In this document: positions 27,054-35,877 of the stretch, in pieces
Numbering within the stretch: the first letter of the stretch is position 1
Layout of the letters: each line of letters starts with the position of its first letter
Assembly (NCBI GenBank): GCA_902774155.1
Contig: CACYHF010000002.1
Coordinates: 42,602-106,601, forward strand
Source: an uncultured Bacteroidia bacterium
GTDB taxonomy: Bacteria; Bacteroidota; Bacteroidia; Bacteroidales; UBA932
Length of the DNA stretch: 64,000 nt
Direction: 5' to 3'
Program-made: the position numbers and the translations under genes
Notes under the pieces: model-generated
Told to the model about the DNA's origin: nothing
Seen by the model: only the letters and a program-made list of their open reading frames with translations
Database searches by the model: none

Positions 27054-28580
27054 ATGAAACATAAGGGCATCATCTGGAGCATCGTTTTGGGCGTTTTCGT
27101 GCTGGGCATCGTATTGGCGATGACCTTGGTCACGGTAGATACCCGTTCTTCCACCAACGAATCCTGCACCAGTTGCCATTACCACGAAGAGGCCGACAGG
27201 CTTTGGAAACAGTCGCCCCATTACCTCAATGGGAGCGGAACGGTCACGGATTGCGCCGCCTGCCACCTTCCGCCTAAGGAAGCGGGCATCAACCGCTATT
27301 ACATGATCAAGCTCAGGATGGGCGCCAAGGATATGTGGGCCAAGACCGTCAAGGACAAGGACCAGATAGATTGGGCAGCCAAGCGTACGCAGGACTATGC
27401 CCCGCGCATCGTGTATAATGAATCCTGCGTGAAATGCCACCAGAACCTGTATCCGGAAGGCATCTCCGACGACGGCATTGCCGCCCATCTGCATTATGAG
27501 GAAAACGCGGAAAAGCTTCGGCTCAACTGTGTGAGCTGTCACTTGAATGCGGGCCACTATATCCCGGGTTATACCCATCAGAAACTGCAGGGCACCGTGG
27601 ATACCGGTTCCGGGGAAATCTATGAAGCCCCCGCTGCGGTTACGTGTTTCGAATCCTTTACGGAAACCATTCCGGGCACCAACGCCGCCATCCGCATGGT
27701 GGCCGTGCCGGGCGGCGAATTCCTGTTGGGCAGTCCCCGGAACGAACCCCGCCGCCACGCCAACGAAGGTCCGCAGAAACGGGTCCGTGTCTCGCGCTTC
27801 TTTATGGCCGAGACCGAAATCACCTGGCAGCAGTTCTGGAGCTTCTACAATGAAACCATGTCGGAGGGCCGTACGCCGCCTTCCGTCATCTATGCGGCCA
27901 ACAGCCGGCCTGATCTGGACGCTGTCAGCGGTCCCACGCCGCCCTTCGGCTTCCCGGACCAGGGCTGGGGGATGGGCAATCGGCCGGCCATCACTATGAC
28001 GCACTATGCCGCCGAAACCTTCTGTCAGTGGCTTTCGCTCAAGACGGGCAAAACCTATCGGCTCCCAACGGAAGCGGAATGGGAGTATGCCGCCCGTGGC
28101 GGTACGGAAACCCCGTATTTCTTCGAGGGAGACCCCAGGCGCTTTGACCCCAAGGGCCTCCGCCGCCTGTTCGGCGCCGATACCACCGGCATTGCCGGTT
28201 ATGTGATTTACAGCGGCAATTCGCCGGCCCGCACCCAGGAACCCAGCCAGGTGAAACCCAATCCCCTGGGCCTGAAGAATATGCTGGGCAACGTGATGGA
28301 ATACTGTTCGGACTTTTATGCCGAAGACGCTTATGAACAGCTCCCCGATGGCGCGCTGGACCCGAAAGGCCCTTCGGCTGGCAGCGAATACGTGGTTCGC
28401 GGCGGCTCTTATGCCGATAACGCCGGAGAGGTGCGTTGCGCCTCCCGCAGCCATACCCGTCACGACGAGTGGCTGCGGACAGACCCGCAGAACCCCAAGA
28501 GCATCTGGTGGTACTCTGACATCAAGGGCATCGGCTTCCGCGTGGTGTGCGAAGTGCCGGACGGCCTGGAAAACGAATAA
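27054..28580 (+). CDS. NapC/NirT-type tetraheme cytochrome c fused to a SUMF1 (FGE-like) domain
   Basis: This 508-residue protein has a membrane anchor at residues 6-27 and four c-type heme sites at 38-42, 67-71, 125-129 and 159-163 (CTSCH, CAACH, CVKCH, CVSCH), the layout of NrfH/NapC quinol dehydrogenases. Residues about 215-500 form a SUMF1/formylglycine-generating-enzyme-like domain (MVAVPGGEFLLGSP, RLPTEAEWEYAARGG, LGNVMEYCSD, VVRGGSYADNAGEVRCASR). The two copper-binding cysteines of true FGE, expected right after GGSY, are absent. No NrfA-like partner is adjacent. The operon continues with an exported Gfo/Idh oxidoreductase, so it may exchange electrons between the quinone pool and that enzyme. 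The start at 27054 follows the -7 element. Confidence 0.87.
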   Translation: MKHKGIIWSIVLGVFVLGIVLAMTLVTVDTRSSTNESCTSCHYHEEADRLWKQSPHYLNGSGTVTDCAACHLPPKEAGINRYYMIKLRMGAKDMWAKTVKDKDQIDWAAKRTQDYAPRIVYNESCVKCHQNLYPEGISDDGIAAHLHYEENAEKLRLNCVSCHLNAGHYIPGYTHQKLQGTVDTGSGEIYEAPAAVTCFESFTETIPGTNAAIRMVAVPGGEFLLGSPRNEPRRHANEGPQKRVRVSRFFMAETEITWQQFWSFYNETMSEGRTPPSVIYAANSRPDLDAVSGPTPPFGFPDQGWGMGNRPAITMTHYAAETFCQWLSLKTGKTYRLPTEAEWEYAARGGTETPYFFEGDPRRFDPKGLRRLFGADTTGIAGYVIYSGNSPARTQEPSQVKPNPLGLKNMLGNVMEYCSDFYAEDAYEQLPDGALDPKGPSAGSEYVVRGGSYADNAGEVRCASRSHTRHDEWLRTDPQNPKSIWWYSDIKGIGFRVVCEVPDGLENE

Positions 28581-28598
28581 ACCAAAACACACTTTGAT

Positions 28599-29960
28599 AT
28601 GGCTAATAAGATCAGCAGAAGAAAATTCCTCATCAGCTCGGGAGCTGTGGTAGGTGCCGCCGGCCTTCTGGGCGGCAGTGGTCTCATTGCTACCTCCTGC
28701 AGTGGCAATGCCGGTAGCGGCAAGCAGGTTCCCCTGCGCGAAAAGGGAACGTATTATGTGCCCGAACTGCCGGACAAGGCCATCGATGGCCGTCCCCTCA
28801 AGGCCGGTCTCATCGGCTGCGGCGGACGCGGCAACGGCGCCGTGAACGACCTTCTGAATGCCGCAAACGGCATCACCATCACCGCGCTGGGAGACGTCTT
28901 CGAAGACCGCCTCATGGCCACCCGCGGGAACATCGCCCGGGACCATGGTCAGGAAGTTCCCCTGGATCACTGCTTTATCGGCTTTGACGCCTATCAGAAA
29001 GTAATTGACTCCGGCGTAGATATGGTCATTGTGGCCACGCCGCCGGCCTTCCGTCCCACCCATTTCCAGTATGCCACCTCCAAGGGCGTACACTCTTTCC
29101 TGGAGAAACCGGTCTGCGTGGATGCCAAGGGTTACCGCACCGTGATGGCCACCGCCAAACAGGCTGAAGCCAAGGGCCTGAGCGTGGTCACCGGCACTCA
29201 GCGCCACCACGAGCGTTCCTATGTGGCCGCCTTCCAGTTAATCCAGGAAGGCATCATCGGCGAAATCACGGGCGGAAACGTCTATTGGAACCAGGGCATG
29301 CTCTGGTACCGCGAACGCCAGAAAGGCTGGTCCGATATGGAATGGATGATCCGCGACTGGGTGAACTGGAAGTGGCTCTCCGGAGACCATATCGTGGAAC
29401 AGCACGTCCATAACATCGATGTGTTCACCTGGATGACCGGCAAGCATCCCCTCAAGGCAACGGCCTTCGGCAGCCGCCAGCGCCGTATCACCGGAGACCA
29501 GTACGACAACTTCAGCGTAGACTTCGAATTCGAGAACGGCGTCCACCTGCACAGCATGTGCCGGCAGATAGATGGTTGCTCCAGCAATATTAGCGAACAC
29601 GTCCAGGGCACCAAGGGTGTCTGGCACTCCAGCGGAGAAATCTATGACCTCAAGGGCAATCTCATCTGGAAATACGACGACGAAGCGGCCGAAAAAGAAT
29701 TCACCCAACACAATCCCTACGTCCTGGAGCACGTAGACTGGGTCAACCATATCCGCAAGGGTGAAGCCCACGTGGAAGCCGCCGAAACCGCCCTTTCCAC
29801 CCTGGCCGGCATTATGGGCCGCGAGGCTGCCTACACCGGTGCCACCGTGGAGTGGGACCAGATAAGCGCCGCAGACCAGGATTGGGTACCGGAGAATCCT
29901 CAGCTGGGCCCTGTAGATATGAGTGCCTATACCGTTCCCGTACCGGGTAAAAGTAAATAA
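28599..29960 (+). CDS. Tat-exported Gfo/Idh/MocA oxidoreductase lipoprotein
   Basis: The 453-residue protein has twin-arginine signal KISRRKFLISSG and a following lipobox-like IATSC, so it is probably a Tat-exported lipoprotein. The Rossmann domain has GLIGCGGRGNGA near residue 70 and the EKP motif SFLEKPV near 168. The C-terminal domain contains HVHNIDVFTW and GGNVYWNQG. This is the secreted Gfo/Idh group that oxidises or epimerises sugars with tightly bound NAD(P). It lies 18 bp after the tetraheme cytochrome-SUMF1 gene and 8 bp before a TIM-barrel isomerase, so the three probably act together. It is only distantly similar to the copy at 8.9 kb. Confidence 0.9.
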   Translation: MANKISRRKFLISSGAVVGAAGLLGGSGLIATSCSGNAGSGKQVPLREKGTYYVPELPDKAIDGRPLKAGLIGCGGRGNGAVNDLLNAANGITITALGDVFEDRLMATRGNIARDHGQEVPLDHCFIGFDAYQKVIDSGVDMVIVATPPAFRPTHFQYATSKGVHSFLEKPVCVDAKGYRTVMATAKQAEAKGLSVVTGTQRHHERSYVAAFQLIQEGIIGEITGGNVYWNQGMLWYRERQKGWSDMEWMIRDWVNWKWLSGDHIVEQHVHNIDVFTWMTGKHPLKATAFGSRQRRITGDQYDNFSVDFEFENGVHLHSMCRQIDGCSSNISEHVQGTKGVWHSSGEIYDLKGNLIWKYDDEAAEKEFTQHNPYVLEHVDWVNHIRKGEAHVEAAETALSTLAGIMGREAAYTGATVEWDQISAADQDWVPENPQLGPVDMSAYTVPVPGKSK

Positions 29961-29968
29961 ACCGGCCT

Positions 29969-30952
29969 ATGGATAGGAAAACCTTCTTGAGAACTACGCT
30001 GGCCGGGGCCGCCGCCCTTGCTGTGGCCCCCGGCAGCCTTGTCTCCTGCGCTGCGCCGGAGAAAAAGTCTTCTACCCCGCTGCGCCTCTCTTTCCAGGAG
30101 GGGCTCACCCCCGGGGATACCCTGGCAGAGAAACTGGATTTCATGGAAAAACTGGGCATTACCGGTTTTGAACCCGGCGGACGCGGTCTGGCAGGCCGCG
30201 TACAGGAAATCCGCGGGGCGCTGGAAGGCCGGAACATCCAGGTATCGGCCATCTGTGCCGGCTTCGACGGGTTTATTCTGGCAGAGGATCCTGCGGTGAA
30301 AGCGTCGTTCGACACTTCCATGCGGGAGATCGTGCGCGCTGCCGGTGAACTGGGTTCCACCGGCGTGATTATGGTGCCTGTGTTCAACGGGCAGAAACCG
30401 GCCCTGCCGCATACCCTGGAAACGCGCGAATTCCTCTGTGAGCAGTTGCATGAACTGGGCGAATTCGCTGTGAGCTGTGGCACTACGGTGATTCTGGAGC
30501 CGCTCAACCGCAGGGAGGCTTTCTATCTGCGCCTGGTGGCCGATGCCGCTGCCATCTGCCGGGATGCCCGGAGCGAAGGCGTCAAGTGCATGGGTGACTT
30601 CTGGCATATGCAGGAAGAAACCTCCGACTACGCCGCCTTCATGGCTGCCGGTTCTAACCTACGGCACGTGCACATCGCCAGCCGCGGGAACCGGGTGATG
30701 CCCGGCGAAGACGGTGAGGTGGACAACTACATCGAAGGTTTCCGTGCGCTCAAGGAGTTGGAATATCCGTACTATGTGAGTTTCGAATGCGGCTGCCGCG
30801 GGGAAGACCGGGCGGCAACGCTCACCAATGCGGTGAACCTGCTCCGCAGCCAGTGGGAACAGGCCTTTACCTTAAAAAATTTCGGAGGCCTTCGGCCGAC
30901 AGCTTTCACCTCCCAAAGGGAGGGGAAACGGGAAAGGGGTGGGGTAAATTGA
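29969..30952 (+). CDS. Exported sugar phosphate isomerase/epimerase-like TIM-barrel protein
   Basis: This 327-residue AP-endonuclease-2-like TIM barrel has an export signal (MDRKTFLRTTLAG) and lipobox LVSC near residue 29. Barrel features include GITGFEPGGRG, TTVILEPLNRREA and MGDFWHMQEE, with Glu, Asp and His metal ligands, and VHIASRGNR. Relatives isomerise or epimerise keto-sugars (hydroxypyruvate isomerase, 3-ketoglucoside-type enzymes). Third in the cytochrome/Gfo-Idh operon, it could process the oxidised sugar. About 30 terminal residues (from FGGLRPTAF) are encoded by a REP-like element, so the native C terminus was probably replaced. Confidence 0.85.
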   Translation: MDRKTFLRTTLAGAAALAVAPGSLVSCAAPEKKSSTPLRLSFQEGLTPGDTLAEKLDFMEKLGITGFEPGGRGLAGRVQEIRGALEGRNIQVSAICAGFDGFILAEDPAVKASFDTSMREIVRAAGELGSTGVIMVPVFNGQKPALPHTLETREFLCEQLHELGEFAVSCGTTVILEPLNRREAFYLRLVADAAAICRDARSEGVKCMGDFWHMQEETSDYAAFMAAGSNLRHVHIASRGNRVMPGEDGEVDNYIEGFRALKELEYPYYVSFECGCRGEDRAATLTNAVNLLRSQWEQAFTLKNFGGLRPTAFTSQREGKRERGGVN

Positions 30953-31030
30953 TTATTATTATTTACGTTGCCCCCTCCTCCAAACCTCCTCCCCTCGGGG
31001 GAAGGAGGCTTACTGTCGCCCTTTCAGGGC
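30893..31030. repeat. Pair of inverted REP-like elements
   Basis: Two related copies face each other. The left runs CGACAGC..CCTCCCAAAGGGAGGGG..GGGGTGGGGTAAA; the right, read on the minus strand, runs CGACAGT..CCTTCCCCCGAGGGGAGG..GGGGGCAACGTAAA. Each holds a C-rich/G-rich hairpin. They resemble the element near 7.0 kb. The left copy overlaps the 3' end of the TIM-barrel gene and the right copy ends at the stop of the convergent acyltransferase gene. Confidence 0.65.
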
Positions 31031-31031
31031 T

Positions 31032-32006
31032 CTATCGTTGGTAACTTTCGCATTTTGCGAAAGTTAAGTAGATAATATCGTAGAAGATGCTGTAGCTGAA
31101 AAGGTACAGCATCATTAGTATTGTGGCCAGCGGCCAGGGCAGCAGCAGGAAGAAAAGCACGGCCCAGATGATCAGGAAAAGGGGCATGAGGACCAGCTTG
31201 GCCAGAAGGCGTACAGAGTTGCAGAAGGCTTTATCGGCTACTTTCCGGCAAAGGAGTTCGGCCGTTAGCCAAAGGGGGAGGCTCAGCAGGGCCGCCACCG
31301 GCCAGAGGGGCAGCAGCAGCCAACGCCAGGCCGACGGGGCCGGCAGGGGATCGGGATTCACCAGTTCCTGGATTTGGGCGCCCAGTTGCTCACGGAATAA
31401 CTGGTGGAGTTCGGCTTCCGACATTTCGCTGTGACTGTCCAGGAAGGCGTTCACATCAAAAGGCTTCCCAATACGCATCAGGCAACGGCCGCGATAATGG
31501 AAGAAGTTGCTGTAGTTGATCCCGGTGGGAATCACGATGGTAGGGCGCTGCCGTGCACTGCGGAAGGCGATGCGGCCAATACCTTTCTGGAGGGGCAGGA
31601 GCACGCGTTCCGTGCGGTGCCGTCCTTCCGGAAACATGCAGTAAGGCACTCCTTGGGCGATGGTTTCGTCAATGACGTCGAAGGCATACATGCTTTCCCG
31701 GATGGTACCATTTCCATCCCGTTCGCGTGCCATGGGAAGGATCTTCAGGAAGCGCAGGATTTTGGCGGCAACGGGCTTACGGAAAATATCGGCCCTGGCT
31801 CCGAAGACGATACCATTGTTTCTCATAAGCAGCACCAACAGTGCGTCCATGAGAGTATTGGAATGATTGGGTGCGATGAGCACGGCCGATCCGTTTTCCG
31901 GCAGGCTCCCTTCTATTTTCAGTTGGCAGTAACTGGCGCGTGTACAGACGTCTACATAATGCCGTAAGAGGCAATACCCCTTTCCCGGATCCCAGATGTT
32001 AGACAT
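31032..32006 (-). CDS. 1-acylglycerol-3-phosphate acyltransferase family protein (PlsC-like)
   Basis: The 324-residue protein has the acyltransferase motif NHSNTLMD (HX4D) near residue 48. FGARADIFRK, FPEGRHRTERVLLPLQKG (block III) and IVIPTGINY follow. Two or three transmembrane segments lie in the last 120 residues. It probably acylates lysophosphatidate or a related glycerolipid at the inner membrane. Its ATG overlaps the end of the upstream transporter gene: by 8 bp if that gene's frame is restored, by 55 bp as sequenced. The gene ends beside a REP-like element. Confidence 0.87.
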   Translation of the reverse strand: MSNIWDPGKGYCLLRHYVDVCTRASYCQLKIEGSLPENGSAVLIAPNHSNTLMDALLVLLMRNNGIVFGARADIFRKPVAAKILRFLKILPMARERDGNGTIRESMYAFDVIDETIAQGVPYCMFPEGRHRTERVLLPLQKGIGRIAFRSARQRPTIVIPTGINYSNFFHYRGRCLMRIGKPFDVNAFLDSHSEMSEAELHQLFREQLGAQIQELVNPDPLPAPSAWRWLLLPLWPVAALLSLPLWLTAELLCRKVADKAFCNSVRLLAKLVLMPLFLIIWAVLFFLLLPWPLATILMMLYLFSYSIFYDIIYLTFAKCESYQR

Positions 32007-32902
32007 CGCTCCGTTTGCTGCGGTTGAAGATGGTGGCTACGGTGAGGCCTGAAATAATATGCCAGATACCCCACCAGGCGGTGATCACGCATAAGGGCCA
32101 GACCCAGGCCGCTGTTCTGGATACCGGTTTCGATGGTGAGGGTGCGGCGATCCCGGAAGGGGAGTTTGGCTATGGTGGCGGTTGTGAAGCCGATGCTCAG
32201 GGCCAGCAGGTTATGGATCAGGACAACCAGGAAGATGTATCTGACGCACTTAAGGAAAGCGTCCAGGTTGCTGCTGAAGGAGAGGATCACCATAGCGATG
32301 AAAATCACGATGGAAAGCCACTGCAGGGGCTTTTTCAGGGCCGCAGCCACCTTGGGGAGGTACTGACTGGTGAGGATGCCCAGCACCAGCGGAATACCCA
32401 GCAGGATGAAGATGGTTTTAAAAACATCCCAAAGGGGAATCACCAGCGTGGGGATTTCGGCCGATACGGCAGCCGAATGCAGGTACAGGGAACCCCAGAG
32501 CCAGAAATTGAAGGGGGTGAGCAGTACCGCCAGGGCCGTAGAAATGGCCGTGAGGCTCACGGAAAGCTCGATGTTGGCCTTGGCCAGGGAGCTCATGAAA
32601 TTGGAGATGTTGCCACCCGGGCAGGCGGCTACCAGGATCATACCCAGACCCATCATGGGGGAAATCCAGCCGGTGAGCAGGATGGCCAGCCCGCAGGTGA
32701 GGGCCGGTAGCAGCACCAGCTGACATAACATGCCCAGTAACACGGACTTGGGCTTCTTGAACACTTCCACAAAAATGGCCGGCTTGATGCCCAGCGCAAC
32801 GCCGTACATCACAAAAGCCAGGACAATGTTAATGGTATTCATACCACCGGCATTCAGGCTTACCTGGATGCTGTCGATGGTCTGCATCATCTCTTGCGTC
32901 AT
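31952..32902 (-). pseudogene. Bile acid:sodium symporter (BASS) family transporter, frameshifted near its C terminus
   Basis: Residues 1-270 are a normal BASS/SBF transporter with eight or more membrane helices (LAACPGG-type motif VAACPGGNISNFMSSLAKAN near 95, ETGIQNSGLGLAL near 262). After ALMR the frame changes to non-hydrophobic sequence. Shifting frame at about 32085 restores ITAWWGIWHIISGLTVATI, a normal last helix, ending at a stop at 31999 that overlaps the next gene's ATG. About 15 residues usually found between these parts also seem missing. I infer a small deletion of a length not divisible by 3; an assembly error is possible. The substrate would be an organic anion. Confidence 0.8.
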
Positions 32903-32959
32903 GAGGTTTAGGGTTTAATAGCGTTAAAATTAGTCATTTCAAACGAAACGACCAAATTT

Positions 32960-34144
32960 TTATAGCTTGTGGGTGGGAATCCAGGCCATCAGATAGCCGA
33001 TTCCGGCTACGCCCGCCACCGTCCACAGGAGATCGGAGGCCTTGAGCACTACCGGATAAGCGCTGACCATGAAGTTTCCCGGCATGGGTACCAGGCCGAA
33101 ACGCTGCTGCAGCAGCACCAGTGCCACGCCCAGCATCAGGCCGATGGCCATACCCAGCAGGGAGATGAGCCAGCCTTCCAGGCGGAAGATGTGCCGGAGC
33201 AGGGAAGCGGGTGCCCCCAGGCTGCGCAAGGTGCTCCGGTCGGCCGATTTCTCGATGACCAGCATCTGGAGGGAACTGTAGATGTTGAAGGCGATGATGA
33301 GCACGATAAAGATGAGAATCAGGTAAATGGCCAGTTTCTCGTAGCGCATCATCTTATAAATGGATTCTTCCTGCTGATAGCGGTCCAGAACGCGGAAGGA
33401 GGGGCCCAGGCGTTGGCTCAAGGTCTCTTGCACGGCGCGGGTTTTCCCGGGGGCCGTGCCGATTTCCAGGTACGAAACTTCCTCAGGGTATTCCAGCAGT
33501 TCCCGGACGGTGCCGATGGGAACCAGCAGCAGCTTGGCGTCCATATCGGCGCTCACGGAGAAGACGCCGGACAGGAGCACTTTCTGCGTACGAAGGGAGG
33601 CGGCCGGGTTGGCCAGGGAAACGGCTTCCGTCCGGGACGGGTAATGGAGCTCCAACGGAGCCACGAAACGGGGATTCATACCCAGGCTGGCTGCCAGTCC
33701 GGCTCCCGCCAATCCCGCAGCGTAGTTTCCTTTTTGAAACTGCCAGGTACCGTCAACCAGGTGGTTCTTCAGGGGAGATTCCTCCTGGGCGGCCTCATCG
33801 ATGCCCTTGACGCGGGCCAGGGACTGCTTCCCCTCATAAGAGAGGAATACCTGCTCTTCCAGCACGCTGGAAAGGCGCAGGATGTCGGGATCATCCGTTA
33901 TCCAGTCCAGCCCCTCCGTGGAAAAGACTTTTCCGGTGACGGGTTTTACCACCAGGTCGGGGTGGGCGTCCGTGAGCGACTGGCTCACCAGGGAATCGAA
34001 GCCGTTGAAGACAGAGAGAATGACCACCAGCGCTGCCGTCCCTACCGCCATGCCCGCTACGCCAATTCCCGAAATCAGGTTGATGACGTTGTAGGATTTC
34101 CGGGCAAAGAGGTACCGGAGGGCAAATTTCAGCGCCAGCTTCAC
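32960..34144 (-). CDS. FtsX-like permease (LolC/LolE type)
   Basis: The 394-residue protein starts MKLALKFALRYLFARKSYNVINLISGIGVAGMAVG, a MacB/LolE N terminus with the first helix. A periplasmic domain (about 45-255) follows. Three more helices include a segment near 280 (YLILIFIVLIIAFNIYSSL) and two near the C terminus. Such permeases extract lipoproteins from the inner membrane with the ATPase LolD, which is not in this window. Its start overlaps the rbfA stop by 4 bp, a pairing common in Bacteroidota. Confidence 0.9.
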   Translation of the reverse strand: MKLALKFALRYLFARKSYNVINLISGIGVAGMAVGTAALVVILSVFNGFDSLVSQSLTDAHPDLVVKPVTGKVFSTEGLDWITDDPDILRLSSVLEEQVFLSYEGKQSLARVKGIDEAAQEESPLKNHLVDGTWQFQKGNYAAGLAGAGLAASLGMNPRFVAPLELHYPSRTEAVSLANPAASLRTQKVLLSGVFSVSADMDAKLLLVPIGTVRELLEYPEEVSYLEIGTAPGKTRAVQETLSQRLGPSFRVLDRYQQEESIYKMMRYEKLAIYLILIFIVLIIAFNIYSSLQMLVIEKSADRSTLRSLGAPASLLRHIFRLEGWLISLLGMAIGLMLGVALVLLQQRFGLVPMPGNFMVSAYPVVLKASDLLWTVAGVAGIGYLMAWIPTHKL

Positions 34145-34488
34145 TTCTTAAGCAGTTCTTCTATATGTTCGGCATAATCCAGCGTGGTGTCCAGGTAGAA
34201 AACCAGCTCCGGTACGATGCGGAACTGTTTAGCCACTTGGTGGCCCAGTTCACCGCGGAGAGCCTTGTTGTTCTCTTCCAGCCACTGCATCACGAATTCC
34301 TGTTTGTCGGAGGGGAATACGCTCACGTACACTTTGGCCACGGACAGGTCCGGGCTCACGCGCACTTCGCTCACGGTGACCAGGGCGCCGTTGAACGTGG
34401 CCATCCCTTTGGCACGGATAATTTCTGCCAGGTCCTTCTGGATTTCGCGGGCAACCTTCAGCTGCCGGGTGCTTGCAGGTTTATCCAT
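34141..34488 (-). CDS. rbfA: Ribosome-binding factor A
   Basis: The 115-residue KH-fold protein begins MDKPASTRQLKVAREIQKDLAEII. LVTVSEVRVSPDLSVAKVYVSV and the C-terminal VPELVFYLDTTLDYAEHIEELL follow, all canonical. RbfA binds 16S rRNA helix 1 during 30S maturation. It is encoded between tyrS (2 bp upstream) and the permease (4-bp overlap), giving a tyrS-rbfA-lolE operon. Confidence 0.95.
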   Translation of the reverse strand: MDKPASTRQLKVAREIQKDLAEIIRAKGMATFNGALVTVSEVRVSPDLSVAKVYVSVFPSDKQEFVMQWLEENNKALRGELGHQVAKQFRIVPELVFYLDTTLDYAEHIEELLKK

Positions 34489-34490
34489 TA

Positions 34491-35777
34491 TTATTTCACG
34501 TTAATAATGAAGTAGTTCTTTTTGCCTTTCTGGGCCAGGATATAGTGGCCGTTCACGATGTCGGCCTCGCTTACTTCGGCCGCGATGTCGGTCACTTTGT
34601 CCTTGTTGATGGCGATGCCGCCGCCCTGGACCATCTTGCGGGCCTCGCCCTTGGAAGGCAGAATGGCGGTTTTGACGGCCAGCAGGTCCAGGATGTTGCA
34701 GGGGAGATCGGCCTTTTCGATGTCGAAGGAAGGCACTTCCCTAAATACGGCCAGGAAGGTGCGCTCGTCCAGCTTTTTCAGGGCTTCGGAGTTGCCGCCG
34801 AAGAGCATCTGGGAGGCCGATACGGCGTTTTCGTAGGCTTCCTGTCCGTGGCACATCACGGTGACCTCACGGGCCAGGACCTTCTGGAGCTCGCGGCGGC
34901 CAGGGTCCTCCCGGTGGGCGGCGATGAGGTTCTCGATGGTCTCCCGGTCCAGCATGGTGAAGATGCGGATGTAACTCTCCGCATCAATGTCGCTTACGTT
35001 CAGCCAGAACTGGTAGAACTCATAGGGGCTGGTCTTTTCGGCATCCAGCCAGATGTTGCCCTTTTCCGTTTTGCCGAACTTGGTGCCGTCGGCCTTGCGG
35101 ATAAGCGGGCAGGTGAGGGCGAAGGCAGAGCCGCCGTCCATACGGCGGATGAGCTCCGTACCGGTGGTGATGTTGCCCCACTGGTCGCTTCCGCCCAGCT
35201 GCAGCACTACGCCACGGTTCTTCCACAGCCAGTAGAAGTCGTAGCCCTGGAGGAGCTGGTAGCTGAATTCCGTGAAGGACATCCCTTCCGAGGAATCCCG
35301 CTGCAGGCGCTTTTTCACGCTGTCCTTGGCCATCATATAATTGACGGTGATGTGCTTGCCTATATCGCGGATGAAGTTGATGAAAGTGTAGTCCTTCATC
35401 CAGTCGTAGTTGTTCACCAGTTCGGCTTTGTTGGGGGCGTCCGAGTCAAAGTCCAGGAAGCGGGAAAGCTGGGCCTTGAGGCAGGCCACGTTGTGGGCCA
35501 GGGTTTCCTCGTCCAGGAGGTTGCGCTCCGCGCTTTTCATGGAAGGGTCCCCAATCATGCCGGTGGCACCGCCCACCAGGGCGAAGGGCTTGTGGCCGCA
35601 GTTCTGGAAATGCTTGAGAATCATCACGCTGACCAGGTGGCCGATGTGCAGGGAATCGGCCGTGGGGTCAATTCCCACATAGGCCGCCTGCGGGCCTTCC
35701 ATCAGTTTCTCTTCCGTCCCGGGCATGATGTCCTGGATCATGCCGCGCCATCTTAATTCCTCGACAAAATTTTTCAT
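34491..35777 (-). CDS. tyrS: Tyrosyl-tRNA synthetase
   Basis: This 428-residue class I synthetase has the HIGH motif as DSLHIGHLV near residue 42 and the KMSKS equivalent [10 protein letters not shown] near 230. LQGYDFYWL and GGSDQWGNI bind tyrosine, and a C-terminal S4 domain starts near 355. The start at 35777 gives [13 protein letters not shown]; the frame is open further upstream but crosses the -7 element. It heads the tyrS-rbfA-lolE operon. Confidence 0.96.
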   Translation of the reverse strand: MKNFVEELRWRGMIQDIMPGTEEKLMEGPQAAYVGIDPTADSLHIGHLVSVMILKHFQNCGHKPFALVGGATGMIGDPSMKSAERNLLDEETLAHNVACLKAQLSRFLDFDSDAPNKAELVNNYDWMKDYTFINFIRDIGKHITVNYMMAKDSVKKRLQRDSSEGMSFTEFSYQLLQGYDFYWLWKNRGVVLQLGGSDQWGNITTGTELIRRMDGGSAFALTCPLIRKADGTKFGKTEKGNIWLDAEKTSPYEFYQFWLNVSDIDAESYIRIFTMLDRETIENLIAAHREDPGRRELQKVLAREVTVMCHGQEAYENAVSASQMLFGGNSEALKKLDERTFLAVFREVPSFDIEKADLPCNILDLLAVKTAILPSKGEARKMVQGGGIAINKDKVTDIAAEVSEADIVNGHYILAQKGKKNYFIINVK

Positions 35778-35811
35778 ATGTTTTTTTGTTTCCTTTTTTT
35801 CTTTGAACCTA

Positions 35812-35819
35812 CAAAGATA
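35812..35819 (-). promoter_or_regulatory. -7 element (TATCTTTG, minus strand) of the tyrS operon
   Basis: It is an exact TAnnTTTG match 34 bp before the tyrS ATG, 13 bp from the oppositely oriented element of the M16 peptidase gene. Confidence 0.6.
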
Positions 35820-35832
35820 CGACAATTTTATG

Positions 35833-35840
35833 TATTTTTG
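35833..35840 (+). promoter_or_regulatory. -7 element (TATTTTTG) of the M16 peptidase gene
   Basis: It is an exact TAnnTTTG match 37 bp before the ATG at 35878. Confidence 0.6.
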
Positions 35841-35877
35841 CATTCAGTTAGTCAGTGTAAACAAAACGATTACCAAG

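Noticed and set aside
27054-28580. NrfH subunit of a nitrite reductase
   Set aside because: No NrfA-type pentaheme gene is adjacent, and the fusion with SUMF1 is not a feature of NrfH.
27054-28580. Functional formylglycine-generating enzyme
   Set aside because: The two active-site cysteines expected after GGSY are missing.
27042-29210. Open frame of about 720 codons opposite the cytochrome-SUMF1 and Gfo/Idh genes
   Set aside because: The plus strand encodes four heme motifs and a Tat signal; the antisense frame is low-complexity and unlike any family.
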